Shown in pieces: positions 32,202 through 40,669 of a DNA stretch of 64,000 bases. Made by a program: the position numbers and the translations under genes. Where the stretch lies: assembly GCF_030580865.1 (NCBI RefSeq), contig NZ_JAUQSY010000008.1:273115-337114 (forward strand). The letters run 5' to 3'. The first letter of the stretch is position 1. Each line of letters opens with the position of its first letter. Source of the stretch: Hymenobacter aranciens (GTDB taxonomy: Bacteria; Bacteroidota; Bacteroidia; Cytophagales; Hymenobacteraceae). The notes beneath the pieces were generated by a model. That model saw only the letters and a program-made list of their open reading frames with translations. It had not been told where the DNA came from and did not search any database.

Positions 32202-32732
32202 ATGCGTCTCATCCCGCTGCTGTTCTTAATTCTGGCGTGCTTCGTCGAGCCGGCACAGGCGCAGCATTATTATGCTGCAAGAGCTGATAGCGCCGCCACA
32301 GTTCAGGCCGTTCCGGAGCCCGTCGTGACAAGTTTCCGGCGGGTGTTTGCGGTGCTCCCGCCCGATTCCATAGTGTGGTGGGAAGTATTTGGTCCCAATT
32401 CCTACTACGGCGTCAATATCGGTAAATATGGGGGCGGCGGGAAAGCGGTTTTCGACTCCTCCGGCCTCGTAACGGAAACGCTACTAAGCATGCAGATGAA
32501 CATGTTGCCCAAGCCTGTGCAGCATAAAGTTCGGAAAACGGTTCTGCCCTGGATAAAGAGCAAATCCCCTACGGCGGCCGCTCAGCTTCAGGCTTACGTT
32601 TACACGGTGGAAGCGGCGGTGAGGTATTATGTAATAGATTTTTACGACCCCGCTGCACCGCGAAGAAGCCGTGACTGGCTGATACGGCCCGACGGCACTT
32701 ATTACCCCCGCGGCAACCCGGTGTTTCGATAG
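32202..32732 (+). CDS. Secreted protein, possibly PepSY-like
   Basis: From the ATG at 32202 this gives 176 residues with a signal peptide (MRLIPLLFLILACFVEPAQA). The body has VVTSFRRVFAVLPPDSIVWW, a strand-turn-strand GVNIGKYGGGGKAVFDSSG, then LLSMQMNMLPKPVQHKVRKT and VEAAVRYYVIDFYDP. The pattern of W, an aspartate-glycine turn, LP and a following helix is reminiscent of PepSY-like periplasmic proteins of Bacteroidetes, but the match is weak. It lies convergent to the copper ATPase. Confidence 0.5.
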   Translation: MRLIPLLFLILACFVEPAQAQHYYAARADSAATVQAVPEPVVTSFRRVFAVLPPDSIVWWEVFGPNSYYGVNIGKYGGGGKAVFDSSGLVTETLLSMQMNMLPKPVQHKVRKTVLPWIKSKSPTAAAQLQAYVYTVEAAVRYYVIDFYDPAAPRRSRDWLIRPDGTYYPRGNPVFR

Positions 32733-32777
32733 CTGCAAGGCCGGATTGCAGGCCCGAGTGGCGTGGGGCGCTACCGC

Positions 32778-35051
32778 TCAGGCCCGAAACGTCCGCAGCC
32801 GCAGCGAATTGCTCAGCACCGACACCGAGCTCAAGGCCATGGCCGCCGCCGCCAGCATCGGCGAGAGCAAAATCCCAAACGCCGGGTAGAGCACCCCGGC
32901 CGCGATGGGAATGCCCAGCGCATTATACACGAAGGCAAAAAACAGATTCTGCCGGATGACCTGCATGGTGCGGCGCGACAGCGCGATGGCCGTGACCACG
33001 CCCTGCAAGTCGGAGCGCATGAGGGTGATGCCGGCGGCGGCCATGGCCACGTCGGTGCCCGCGCCGATGGCCAGGCCCACGTCGGCCTGCGCCAGGGCCG
33101 GGGCGTCGTTGATGCCGTCGCCCACCACGGCCACGCGGCGGCCCTCGGCCTGCAGCTCCTTCACTTTGCCGGCCTTGTCGGCGGGCAGCACCTCGGCAAA
33201 GTAGCGGGTGATGCCCACCTGCGCCGCCACAGCGGCGGCGGCCTGCGGGTGGTCGCCGGTCAGCAGCAGCACCTCGATGCCCTGGGCCTGCAGGCGCGCT
33301 ATGGCAGCGGCGGAAGTGGGGCGCACGGTATCGGCCAGGGCCAGCAGGGCCACGGCCTCGCCGGCCACGGCCAGGTAGAGGACGGTTTTGGCCTGTTGGG
33401 CGAGCTGGGCGGCGGTGGTTTCCAGGTTGGCGGGCAGGGTGATGCCGGCCTCGGCCAGCAGGCGGCGGTTGCCGATGAGGACGGGCTGGCCGGCCACGGT
33501 GGCGGCGGCACCCTGGCCGGCGGTGGCCTGGAAATTGGTAGCCGGGAGCCGCTCGGCGGCCTGGGCTTCGGCGTAGCGCAGCACGGCCGCGGCCAGGGGA
33601 TGCTCGCTGAGGCGCTCCACGGCGGCGGCCAGGGCCAGCAGGTACGGAGCATTCTGGTCGGGGGCCACGAAGTCCGTCACGCTGAACTCGCCCTGGGTGA
33701 TGGTGCCGGTTTTATCGAGTAGCACGGTGTCTACCTGATAAGCTTTTTCGAGCGCCTCGGCGCTGCGAATGAGCACGCCGTGCTCGGCGCCCTTGCCCGT
33801 GCCCACCATGATGGCCGTGGGCGTGGCCAGCCCCAGCGCACAGGGGCAGGCAATGATGAGCACCGCCACGAAGTTGACCAGCGCCAGCGGCAGCCGCGTC
33901 TCGGCCGGGCCCAGCAGCAGCCAGGCAATGAAAGTGAGCACCGCCAGTCCAATCACCACCGGCACAAACACCGCACTTACCCTATCGGCCAGCCGCTGAA
34001 TGGGCGCGCGACTGCCCTGGGCGTCTTCCACCAGCTTCACAATCTGGGCCAGCACGGTGCCTTCGCCCACCCGCGTAGCCCGGAAGCGGAAGGCCCCGGT
34101 GCGGTTCAGCGTCGCACCGAAAACCTGGTCGCCGGGCTGCTTCTCCACGGGTAGGCTCTCGCCGGTCAGCATGGCCTCGTCGAGGGTCGAGCGGCCGTCG
34201 AGGATGAGGCCGTCGGTGGGCACTTTCTCGCCGGGGCGCACGCTCAGCACGTCGCCCTCGCGCAGCTGCTCGATGGGCACGTCGGTTTCGGTGCCGTCGG
34301 GATTGAGGCGGCGGGCGGTTTTGGCCTGCAAGCCCAGCAGCGCCCGCATAGCGGCCGAGGTGCGGGTTTTGGCTCGCTGCTCCAGCACTTTGCCCAGCAA
34401 TATCAGGGCAATGATGGTGGCCGTGGTATCGTAGTACACCTCCGGCATCAGCCCCTGCCGGTGGAAAAAGCCGGGGGCCACTGTGGCCGCCAGGCTGTAC
34501 AGAAACGCCGCCCCGGTGCCCACGGTAATGAGCGTGTCCATCGTTGCCGTGCCGTGCCGCAGAGCCTTCCAGGCCGCCACGTAAAACTCGCGCCCGCTGT
34601 AGAGCAGTACCGGCAGCGTGAGCAGCAGCAGACCGTAGTTCAGCCATTGCTCGTTGACGTGCACCAGCATCGGCCACAGCATCAACATGCTCAGGGGCAT
34701 AATGAGTAGCGTGAGCCCCACGGCCACGCCGAAACGCCGCCGCAACTGCTGGTAGGCCCGGGCCTGCTGCTGCTCGGTTTGGGCCTCGCGCTCGGCGGCG
34801 GTACTGGCGGGGGCGCGCTCCATTACACCGTAGCCGGCGCTTTCTACGGCCGCTTTCATGGTGGCCGGGGTGGCCTCGCCGGGCAGGTAGTCCACGGTAG
34901 CCTTTTCGGTGGCGTAGTTCACCAGCGCCCGCCGCACGCCGGGCGTGCGGCTCAGCGACTTCTGCACAAAATTGGCGCAGGAGGCGCAGGTCATGCCTGT
35001 AATGTCCAGCGTTTCGGTGTGCAGGTCGGGTTCGGGCAGGTCAGCTTCCAT
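32778..35051 (-). CDS. copA: Copper-translocating P1B-type ATPase
   Basis: The 757-residue protein exports copper (or silver) from the cytoplasm with ATP. It has one N-terminal heavy-metal-associated domain with GMTCASC (19-25), eight membrane helices, the actuator TGES (296-299), the CPC metal site in helix six (402-404), the phosphorylation motif DKTGT (446-450), the SEHPLA motif of P1B pumps, and the [10 protein letters not shown] hinge. The second half of the helix-8 region ([20 protein letters not shown]) carries the Cu+-specific M-x2-S type motif. No copper chaperone or CueR-like regulator is adjacent. Confidence 0.93.
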   Translation of the reverse strand: MEADLPEPDLHTETLDITGMTCASCANFVQKSLSRTPGVRRALVNYATEKATVDYLPGEATPATMKAAVESAGYGVMERAPASTAAEREAQTEQQQARAYQQLRRRFGVAVGLTLLIMPLSMLMLWPMLVHVNEQWLNYGLLLLTLPVLLYSGREFYVAAWKALRHGTATMDTLITVGTGAAFLYSLAATVAPGFFHRQGLMPEVYYDTTATIIALILLGKVLEQRAKTRTSAAMRALLGLQAKTARRLNPDGTETDVPIEQLREGDVLSVRPGEKVPTDGLILDGRSTLDEAMLTGESLPVEKQPGDQVFGATLNRTGAFRFRATRVGEGTVLAQIVKLVEDAQGSRAPIQRLADRVSAVFVPVVIGLAVLTFIAWLLLGPAETRLPLALVNFVAVLIIACPCALGLATPTAIMVGTGKGAEHGVLIRSAEALEKAYQVDTVLLDKTGTITQGEFSVTDFVAPDQNAPYLLALAAAVERLSEHPLAAAVLRYAEAQAAERLPATNFQATAGQGAAATVAGQPVLIGNRRLLAEAGITLPANLETTAAQLAQQAKTVLYLAVAGEAVALLALADTVRPTSAAAIARLQAQGIEVLLLTGDHPQAAAAVAAQVGITRYFAEVLPADKAGKVKELQAEGRRVAVVGDGINDAPALAQADVGLAIGAGTDVAMAAAGITLMRSDLQGVVTAIALSRRTMQVIRQNLFFAFVYNALGIPIAAGVLYPAFGILLSPMLAAAAMALSSVSVLSNSLRLRTFRA

Positions 35052-35177
35052 AATGCGGGCTTTCGAGGTCGGTTCATCGCCCCGGATTCCAACAACAAAG
35101 GAACTACTGCCGGCTCCCGGCTACGGTATTGAATATGGGCCGGGGAGGTGCATAATTTCTCTCGCCCCGCCAACCAG

Positions 35178-35948
35178 CTACAGCGGCCGCACCCAGATAT
35201 TGCGGAAGCTCACGGGCTCGCTTTTGTCGCCGTGGGCCTGCAGCTTAATGGGAGCCGGCCCGTGCGCCTGGTAGCTGGGCTGGCCGATGTACTGCGTGGG
35301 CCCGGCCAGCTCGGCCGCGTTTTGCACCACCACCCCATTGAAGAGCACCGTGACGCGGGCCGGAGCGGCCAGCGAGCCGTCGGGCCGGAAGGTGGGGGCC
35401 AGCCACACCACGTCGTAGGTCTGCCACTCGCCGGGGCGGCGGGTGGGGTTGGCCAGCGGCACGTGCTGCTTATAGATGCTGCCCGCCATACCGTTGGAGT
35501 ACGTGCTGTTCTGGTAGCTATCGAGGATTTGCAGCTCGTAGCCCAGGTCGCCCTTGCCGGTGGAAGCCAGGAAGACGCCGCTATTGCCCCGCCCCTGCCC
35601 GGTGCCGTTGATGTTGACCGGAATGCGCCACTCCAAATGCAGCTGGTAGCTGCCGAAGCTGCGCCGGGTTTCGATGTTGCCAGTGCTTTTGTCGACGGTG
35701 AAGGCGCCTTTGGCTACCTTCCATTTGGCCGGCGTGTTGCGGTCGTCGGTCATCACCCATTGGCTTAGGTCTTTGCCGTTGAAGAGAATGATGGCATCGG
35801 CGGGCGGGGCGCTGGCGGTAGCGGCCGGCACCACTACCGGCGGCACCGGGGTATATACCTCGGTATCTTCGGGCTTGCCGGTTTGCTGGGCGCAGACGGT
35901 GGAAAGGGCGGCTACGCTGAGGGTAGCGGTGAGCAAAAGCTGTTTCAT
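35178..35948 (-). CDS. DUF1080 protein (3-keto-disaccharide hydrolase-type)
   Basis: The 256-residue secreted protein has a signal peptide (cleaved near residue 20) and a linker, then a jelly-roll DUF1080 domain: LFNGKDLSQWVM (about residues 55-66), YQLHLEWRIP (about 102-111), GNSGVFLAS (about 120-128), YELQILDSYQN and the closing FRNIWVRPL. DUF1080 proteins include enzymes that cleave 3-keto-glycosides. Position at the end of an operon with a GMC oxidoreductase and a subunit 3 protein supports that role here. A hairpin separates it from the upstream permease, so its level may be set separately. Confidence 0.85.
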   Translation of the reverse strand: MKQLLLTATLSVAALSTVCAQQTGKPEDTEVYTPVPPVVVPAATASAPPADAIILFNGKDLSQWVMTDDRNTPAKWKVAKGAFTVDKSTGNIETRRSFGSYQLHLEWRIPVNINGTGQGRGNSGVFLASTGKGDLGYELQILDSYQNSTYSNGMAGSIYKQHVPLANPTRRPGEWQTYDVVWLAPTFRPDGSLAAPARVTVLFNGVVVQNAAELAGPTQYIGQPSYQAHGPAPIKLQAHGDKSEPVSFRNIWVRPL

Positions 35949-35970
35949 AGAGGATTAAAAAGCGGTGTGG

Positions 35971-36004
35971 GTTGTAGAGACGCACTATTTTGCGTCTCTA
36001 CAAC
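35971..36004. terminator. Hairpin between MFS permease and DUF1080 gene
   Basis: GTTGTAGAGACGCA and TGCGTCTCTACAAC form a perfect 14-bp stem with a short loop. It lacks an immediate T-run on the minus strand, so it may be an attenuator or an RNA-stability element rather than a full terminator. Confidence 0.6.
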
Positions 36005-36007
36005 CAT

Positions 36008-37234
36008 TTAAAGTGGAGCAACTTCGGCAGCATTTGCCCCAATTTTCTCGTCGCGGAACAGCAGCAGGAACAGCAGTAGCACGACGGCGGCAATAACGGC
36101 CGGAATCAGCCAAATCATGCGCCAGTCGTGGGTGCCACCCGGTAGCTGGTAGGCGTCGAAAATGCGGCCCGACAGCAGGGTGCCGATGAGCATGCCCACG
36201 CCGTAGGTGGCGAGCGTGATAAAGCCTTGAGCTGCGCTTTTGAACTGCTCGCCCGCCAGGTTGTCGGTGTAAATCTGCCCGGTGACGAAAAAGAAATCGT
36301 AGCAGACCCCGTGCAGCACGATGCCCAGCAGCAGCGCCCAGGTAGCATCGGCGCCGCCGAAGGCGAAGAAAACGTAGCGCAGCACCCAGGCGCTCATGCC
36401 GATGGCCAGCATCTTCTTCACGCCCAGCCGCCGGAAAAACAGCGGAATAGCCAGCATAAACAGCAGCTCCGATACCTGCCCCAGACTCTGGACGGCCGCC
36501 GCCCGCGGCATGTTCACCTCGTTGAGGAAGGGGTTGGTGAAGCCGTAGTAAAAGGCCAGCGGAATGCAGATGGCTACCGAGGCCAGGAAGAAAATCAGGT
36601 ACGAGCGGTTCTTGAGCAGGCCGACGGCCTCCAGCCCCAGCAGGCTGCCCAGCGAGGTGCCGGCCGCCGCCCGCGGCAGGGGCGGCGTGGCGGGCAGCGC
36701 GAAGCTGAACACCCCCAGCACCGCCGAGGCGCCCGCCGCCAGCAGAAAGGTGTTGCGCAGGCCGCCGCCCTGCTCCCAGTTGAGCCAGCCGATGAGCAGG
36801 CCCGCCACAATCCAGCCCAGCGTGCCCAGCACCCGGATGGGCGCAAACTCCGTCTGCGGGTCGCGCATCTGCCGGAAGGCGACCGAGTTGACCAGCGCCA
36901 GGGTGGGCATGTACAAAACCATGTAGCCCAAAATGCTGGGGTAAAAGTTGCTGAAGTCGGCGGCCCGGGAGGCTTGCCATAGCAGCCCGGCCCCCAGCAG
37001 GTGCAGCACGCCCAGGATTTTCTGGGCCGAGAAGTACCGGTCGGCAATCAGCCCCACCACGAAGGGGGCGATAATGGCGCCGATGGATTGCGTGAGAAAC
37101 GCCGTGCCCACCTGCAAGCCGGTGGCATGCAGGTCGTGCAGCAGGTAGGTGCCCAGCGTCACGAACCAAGCGCCCCAGATGAAGAACTCCAGGAACATCA
37201 TCAGTGACAATTTCAGGCGGATAGCGGTGGACAT
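36008..37234 (-). CDS. MFS permease of the nucleoside:H+ symporter type
   Basis: The 408-residue protein has 12 predicted helices and begins LKLSLMMFLEFFIWGAWFVT, the opening typical of the NupG/XapB-like NHS family. SIGAIIAPFVVGLIADRYFS (about residues 49-68) is the family cytoplasmic loop. These permeases import nucleosides, but members in 3-keto-sugar and other sugar loci probably carry sugars or sugar derivatives. Its place inside the oxidoreductase operon suggests that it imports the product of periplasmic glycoside oxidation. Confidence 0.85.
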   Translation of the reverse strand: MSTAIRLKLSLMMFLEFFIWGAWFVTLGTYLLHDLHATGLQVGTAFLTQSIGAIIAPFVVGLIADRYFSAQKILGVLHLLGAGLLWQASRAADFSNFYPSILGYMVLYMPTLALVNSVAFRQMRDPQTEFAPIRVLGTLGWIVAGLLIGWLNWEQGGGLRNTFLLAAGASAVLGVFSFALPATPPLPRAAAGTSLGSLLGLEAVGLLKNRSYLIFFLASVAICIPLAFYYGFTNPFLNEVNMPRAAAVQSLGQVSELLFMLAIPLFFRRLGVKKMLAIGMSAWVLRYVFFAFGGADATWALLLGIVLHGVCYDFFFVTGQIYTDNLAGEQFKSAAQGFITLATYGVGMLIGTLLSGRIFDAYQLPGGTHDWRMIWLIPAVIAAVVLLLFLLLFRDEKIGANAAEVAPL

Positions 37235-37282
37235 GGGTGGGTTTGGATGGTAAAAGAAGAGAATAACTCCAGCTCGGGCGGC

Positions 37283-37771
37283 TTACTTCAGCGCCAGGAT
37301 ATACTTCGCCATCTCGCGGGCGTCGCTCTCCGAGATGCTAGGGTGCGGGGTCATCGGAATACTGCCCCAGCTGCCGGAGCCGCCGCCGATGATTTTGGAG
37401 CCCAGCAGGGCCACGTTGGCGGGCGTGTTGGGGTAGCGCCCGGCAATTTCCTTGTAACCCGGGCCGATGAGCTTGTCGGTCTCGCGGTGGCAGCTGGCGC
37501 AGTCCGATTTGGCTACCAGTTGGGCACCCTGGCCGCCGGCCGGCACGCCAGTGGGCGTGGTGCCGATGTGCGTGTTGGCGGTGTCGACCTGCTCCTGGTG
37601 CGTCACGGCGGCCTTTTTGGCGTTGGCGGCGCTGTCCTGGTTCAGGGCGTTGGGCGCGGAGGCTGCGGCGCGTTCGGCGCTGGCCACGTCGGGGCCGTCG
37701 GGTTTGTAGCCGGTGTCGCAGGCCGTGAGCAGCGCGAGGAGACTAAGCAGGGAAAGAAAATTGGTTTTCAT
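37283..37771 (-). CDS. Cytochrome c lipoprotein
   Basis: The 162-residue protein has a lipoprotein signal with lipobox LLTAC (about residues 14-18), a disordered alanine-rich linker, and a C-terminal single-haem domain with CASCH and the distal methionine in SIPMTPHPSIS. The last helix SESDAREMAKYILALK is typical of cytochrome c class I modules. It is likely the periplasmic electron acceptor of the GMC dehydrogenase encoded three genes upstream. The ATG at 37771 gives a perfect lipoprotein signal. A longer frame upstream overlaps the preceding gene. Confidence 0.9.
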   Translation of the reverse strand: MKTNFLSLLSLLALLTACDTGYKPDGPDVASAERAAASAPNALNQDSAANAKKAAVTHQEQVDTANTHIGTTPTGVPAGGQGAQLVAKSDCASCHRETDKLIGPGYKEIAGRYPNTPANVALLGSKIIGGGSGSWGSIPMTPHPSISESDAREMAKYILALK

Positions 37772-37781
37772 AATCAGAAAG

Positions 37782-38834
37782 TTACATGCCAAGGAGCTTG
37801 TGAAACTGGGTGGCGTCGGCGCCCGAAGCGGCAAAATCGTCGAAGGGCTGCGGCGTGACGCGGATGATGTGCTGGTCGATGAACGGGGCGCCTTCGCGGG
37901 CCCCGTCGGCGCTGCTTTTCAGGGCGCACTCCCACTCCAGCACCGCCCAGCCGGGGTAGTTGTACTGCGCGAGCTTGCTGAAAATGGCCTTGAAATCCAC
38001 CTGCCCGTCGCCCAGGGAGCGGAAACGGCCGGCGCGGTCCAGCCAGGGCTGGTAGCCGCCGTACACCCCCTGCCGGCCGGTGGGGTTGAACTCGGCGTCC
38101 TTGACGTGAAAGGCCCGGATGCGCTCGTGGTAGATATCGAGGTAGGCCAGGTAGTCAAGGCATTGCAGCACGAAATGCGAGGGGTCGTAGAGCAGGCAGG
38201 CGCGCGGGTGCTGGTCTACCTTGTCCAGGAATTGCTCGTAGCTCACGCCGTCGTGCAGGTCTTCGCCAGGGTGTATTTCGTAGCACACGTCCACGCCGCA
38301 GCGGTCAAACTCGTCGAGAATGGGCCGCCAGCGCCGGGCCAATTCCTCAAACCCGGCCTCGACCAGACCGGCGGGCCGCTGGGGCCAGGGGTACACGTAA
38401 GGCCAGAGCAAGGCCCCGCTAAAAGTGGCGTGCGCCGTGAGGCCTAGCCGCTGCGAAGCCTGCGCGGCGTAGCGCAGCTGCTGCACCGCCCACTGCTGCC
38501 GCGCCGCCGGGTTCCCCCGTAGCGCCTCGGGCGCGAAGCCATCAAACAAGGTATCGTACACTGGATTGACGGCCACCAGCTGGCCCTGCAAATGGGTGGA
38601 CAGCTCGGTGATTTCCAGCCCGGCGGCCTGCACGGTGCCGCGCAGCTCGTCGGCGTAGTCCTGGCTTTCGGCGGCCAGTTGCAGGTCGATAAACCGGGCG
38701 TCGTGGGTGGGCAGCTGCACGCCCCGGTAGCCCAGCCCGGCCGCCCACTCGCAGATGCTGGGCAGGCTGTTGAAGGGCGCGTGCTCGCCCATGAACTGCG
38801 CCAGAAAAATACCGGGGCCTTTGATTGTTTTCAT
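37782..38834 (-). CDS. Sugar phosphate isomerase/epimerase-type TIM barrel protein (cytoplasmic)
   Basis: This 350-residue protein belongs to the xylose-isomerase-like TIM-barrel (AP endonuclease 2/IolE) superfamily. Metal-ligand candidates are E in VCYEIHPGEDL (about residues 204-214), D and H in LLYDPSHFVLQ (about 234-244), the H of FHVKDAEF (about 264-271) and the E in AVLEWECAL. No signal sequence is present. It lies 11 bases downstream of the oxidoreductase gene, in the same operon. In this context it could isomerise or dehydrate a keto-sugar; the exact reaction is unknown. Confidence 0.85.
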   Translation of the reverse strand: MKTIKGPGIFLAQFMGEHAPFNSLPSICEWAAGLGYRGVQLPTHDARFIDLQLAAESQDYADELRGTVQAAGLEITELSTHLQGQLVAVNPVYDTLFDGFAPEALRGNPAARQQWAVQQLRYAAQASQRLGLTAHATFSGALLWPYVYPWPQRPAGLVEAGFEELARRWRPILDEFDRCGVDVCYEIHPGEDLHDGVSYEQFLDKVDQHPRACLLYDPSHFVLQCLDYLAYLDIYHERIRAFHVKDAEFNPTGRQGVYGGYQPWLDRAGRFRSLGDGQVDFKAIFSKLAQYNYPGWAVLEWECALKSSADGAREGAPFIDQHIIRVTPQPFDDFAASGADATQFHKLLGM

Positions 38835-38845
38835 AACTTATACTA

Positions 38846-40018
38846 CTAAACCGCAGGAAACTCCGTCCACTTCGCGTCCGACTGCCCCGACGCCACCACG
38901 GCTTCGATAAACGCCATCCCGCGCAGGCCCTCAGCGATGCCGGGGAAGTCCAGCATTTCGGCAGTTGGCGGCTGGCCGGCGGCCTCGGCGCGCAGCGTCA
39001 GGGCAAAGTTGCGGTAGATGTTGGCGAAGGCTTCGAGGTAGCCCTCGGGGTGGCCGGACGGGATGCGGGCGTTGTGCCGGGCGGCGGCGCTGGTGTAGGG
39101 CGCGTTGGTGCGGCGGATTTCGGTGGGCTGGTCCAGCCACTTCACCAGCAGGGTGTTGTTGTCGGCCTGCTGCCAGTCGAGGCCGCCCAGCTCGCCGTAC
39201 ACCCGCAGGCGCAGGTTGTTTTCCTCGCCGGCCGCTACCTGCGTGGCTATCAGCACGCCGCTAACACCCTCACTCAGTTGCAGCAGCACCGCGCCGTCGT
39301 CGTCGAGCTGCCGGCCGGGCACCACGGCGCGGATGTCGGCGCAGAGTTGTTCCACGCGCAGGCCGGTCACGTATTCGAGCAAATTAAAGGCGTGGGTACC
39401 AATGTCGCCCATAGCACCGGCCAGGCCGCTGCGGGCCGGGTCGGTGCGCCAGCCGGCCTGCTTGTTACTGGCGTCGCCCTCGACGAAGGTGCTCAGCCAG
39501 CCCTGCGGGTACTCCACGTACACCTTGCGCAGGCGGCCCAGCGCGCCGGCGGCCACCAGCGCGCGCGCCTCCTTCACCATTGGGTAGCCGGTGTAGGTGT
39601 GCGTCAGGACCAGGCGGCGGCCGGTGGTTTGCACGATGTGCGCCAGCTCCCGCGCCTCGGCCAGCGAGAAAGTCAGGGGCTTGTCCAGCACTACGTCGAA
39701 GCCGTTTTCCAGAGCCAGCTTGGCCGGGGCAAAGTGCAGGTGGTTGGGCGTTACGATACTGATAACCTGCACGCGCTCATCTACTGGAAGGGCCAGCTCG
39801 CCGGCAATCAAGTCTTGGTACGAGTCGTAGACCCGCGCCGGGGCCAGCCCCAGCGCCTGACCGGTGGCCTGCGAGGTGGCAGCGCGGCTGCTGAAGGCGC
39901 CGGCTACCAGCTCGTATTCGCCGTCGAGGGCCGCCGCCAGCCGGTGCACCCCGCCGATAAAGGCACCCTGGCCGCCGCCAATCATGGCCAGGCGCAGTTT
40001 TGCGTACATTGTTTCCAT
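38846..40018 (-). CDS. Gfo/Idh/MocA family oxidoreductase
   Basis: The 390-residue protein has an N-terminal Rossmann fold (LRLAMIGGGQGAFIGGVH, about residues 8-25), the NAD-binding VISIVTPNHLHFAPAKLALE (about 85-104), the catalytic-type DKPLTFSLAEAREL (about 111-124, with the DKP/EKP lysine) and a C-terminal dimerisation domain with GDIGTHAFNLLEYVTG. The family reduces or oxidises sugars using NAD(P). The IGTHAFNL histidine is the usual catalytic histidine position. It may reduce 3-keto-hexose to the normal sugar inside the cell. No signal peptide is present, consistent with a cytoplasmic role. Confidence 0.9.
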   Translation of the reverse strand: METMYAKLRLAMIGGGQGAFIGGVHRLAAALDGEYELVAGAFSSRAATSQATGQALGLAPARVYDSYQDLIAGELALPVDERVQVISIVTPNHLHFAPAKLALENGFDVVLDKPLTFSLAEARELAHIVQTTGRRLVLTHTYTGYPMVKEARALVAAGALGRLRKVYVEYPQGWLSTFVEGDASNKQAGWRTDPARSGLAGAMGDIGTHAFNLLEYVTGLRVEQLCADIRAVVPGRQLDDDGAVLLQLSEGVSGVLIATQVAAGEENNLRLRVYGELGGLDWQQADNNTLLVKWLDQPTEIRRTNAPYTSAAARHNARIPSGHPEGYLEAFANIYRNFALTLRAEAAGQPPTAEMLDFPGIAEGLRGMAFIEAVVASGQSDAKWTEFPAV

Positions 40019-40030
40019 CTGATTAAGGAT

Positions 40031-40648
40031 TTAGCTGGTAGCCCAGGCCCGGTCGCCCTTCTTGTACGGATAGTCGCCCACGAACTTACCCGGCACCGGC
40101 AGGTAGCGCAGCGCCTGCGTGGCGCCCACCTCCGAGGTGAAGAAGCCCAGCAGCGCCAACTCCTTCATCATGCGGAAGTAATGATTGGGCGCTTCGAGCG
40201 GCTTGGTTTTGCTGTACTGCTTCTGCTCGGCATCGAGCTGGCGCAATAGGGCCAGGCGCTGCTCGGGCGTACAGCCCAGAAACCCTTTACCGTCGTGCTG
40301 CTTTTTGCAGGCTTCTTCCAGCTGGTCAAGGCCTTTGACAAACACCTGCTGGTCGGCCGGCACGTAGCAGTCGCGCACCATCACGGCCATAAAGGGGCCG
40401 ACGTTGGCGGCTTTGGCGCCGGGGGTTTTGGTGGCGGGCAGCATGGTGTCGGCCACTTCGGTCAGGTAGGCCGTTTGCTCGGGGGTGAGCAGGTCTTTGG
40501 GTGGGCCGGGGTTTTCGGCGGCCGTCGGCTGCTTTTCCTGTTTCTGGTCAGATGGTCCGCAGCCCGACAAAAAGGCATCGGAGCCGATGATGGCAGTGCC
40601 GCCCATCAGCAAGGCCACGCGGGCCAGGGCTTCTCTTCTGGATATCAT
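40031..40648 (-). CDS. Gluconate 2-dehydrogenase subunit 3-like protein
   Basis: The 205-residue protein carries a twin-arginine-type signal (SRREALARVALLMGG, residues 3-17) followed by a lipobox-like LSGC. The mature part has the subunit 3 domain: LLTPEQTAYLTEVADTMLPA (about 53-72), FVKGLDQLEEACKK and KELALLGFFTSEVGATQALRY. It should act as small subunit and Tat carrier of the GMC flavoprotein encoded just upstream, as in glucoside 3-dehydrogenases. It is exported folded, together with the flavin subunit, which has no signal of its own. Confidence 0.9.
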   Translation of the reverse strand: MISRREALARVALLMGGTAIIGSDAFLSGCGPSDQKQEKQPTAAENPGPPKDLLTPEQTAYLTEVADTMLPATKTPGAKAANVGPFMAVMVRDCYVPADQQVFVKGLDQLEEACKKQHDGKGFLGCTPEQRLALLRQLDAEQKQYSKTKPLEAPNHYFRMMKELALLGFFTSEVGATQALRYLPVPGKFVGDYPYKKGDRAWATS

Positions 40649-40669
40649 GGTGATGTACCGTTTAAGAAG

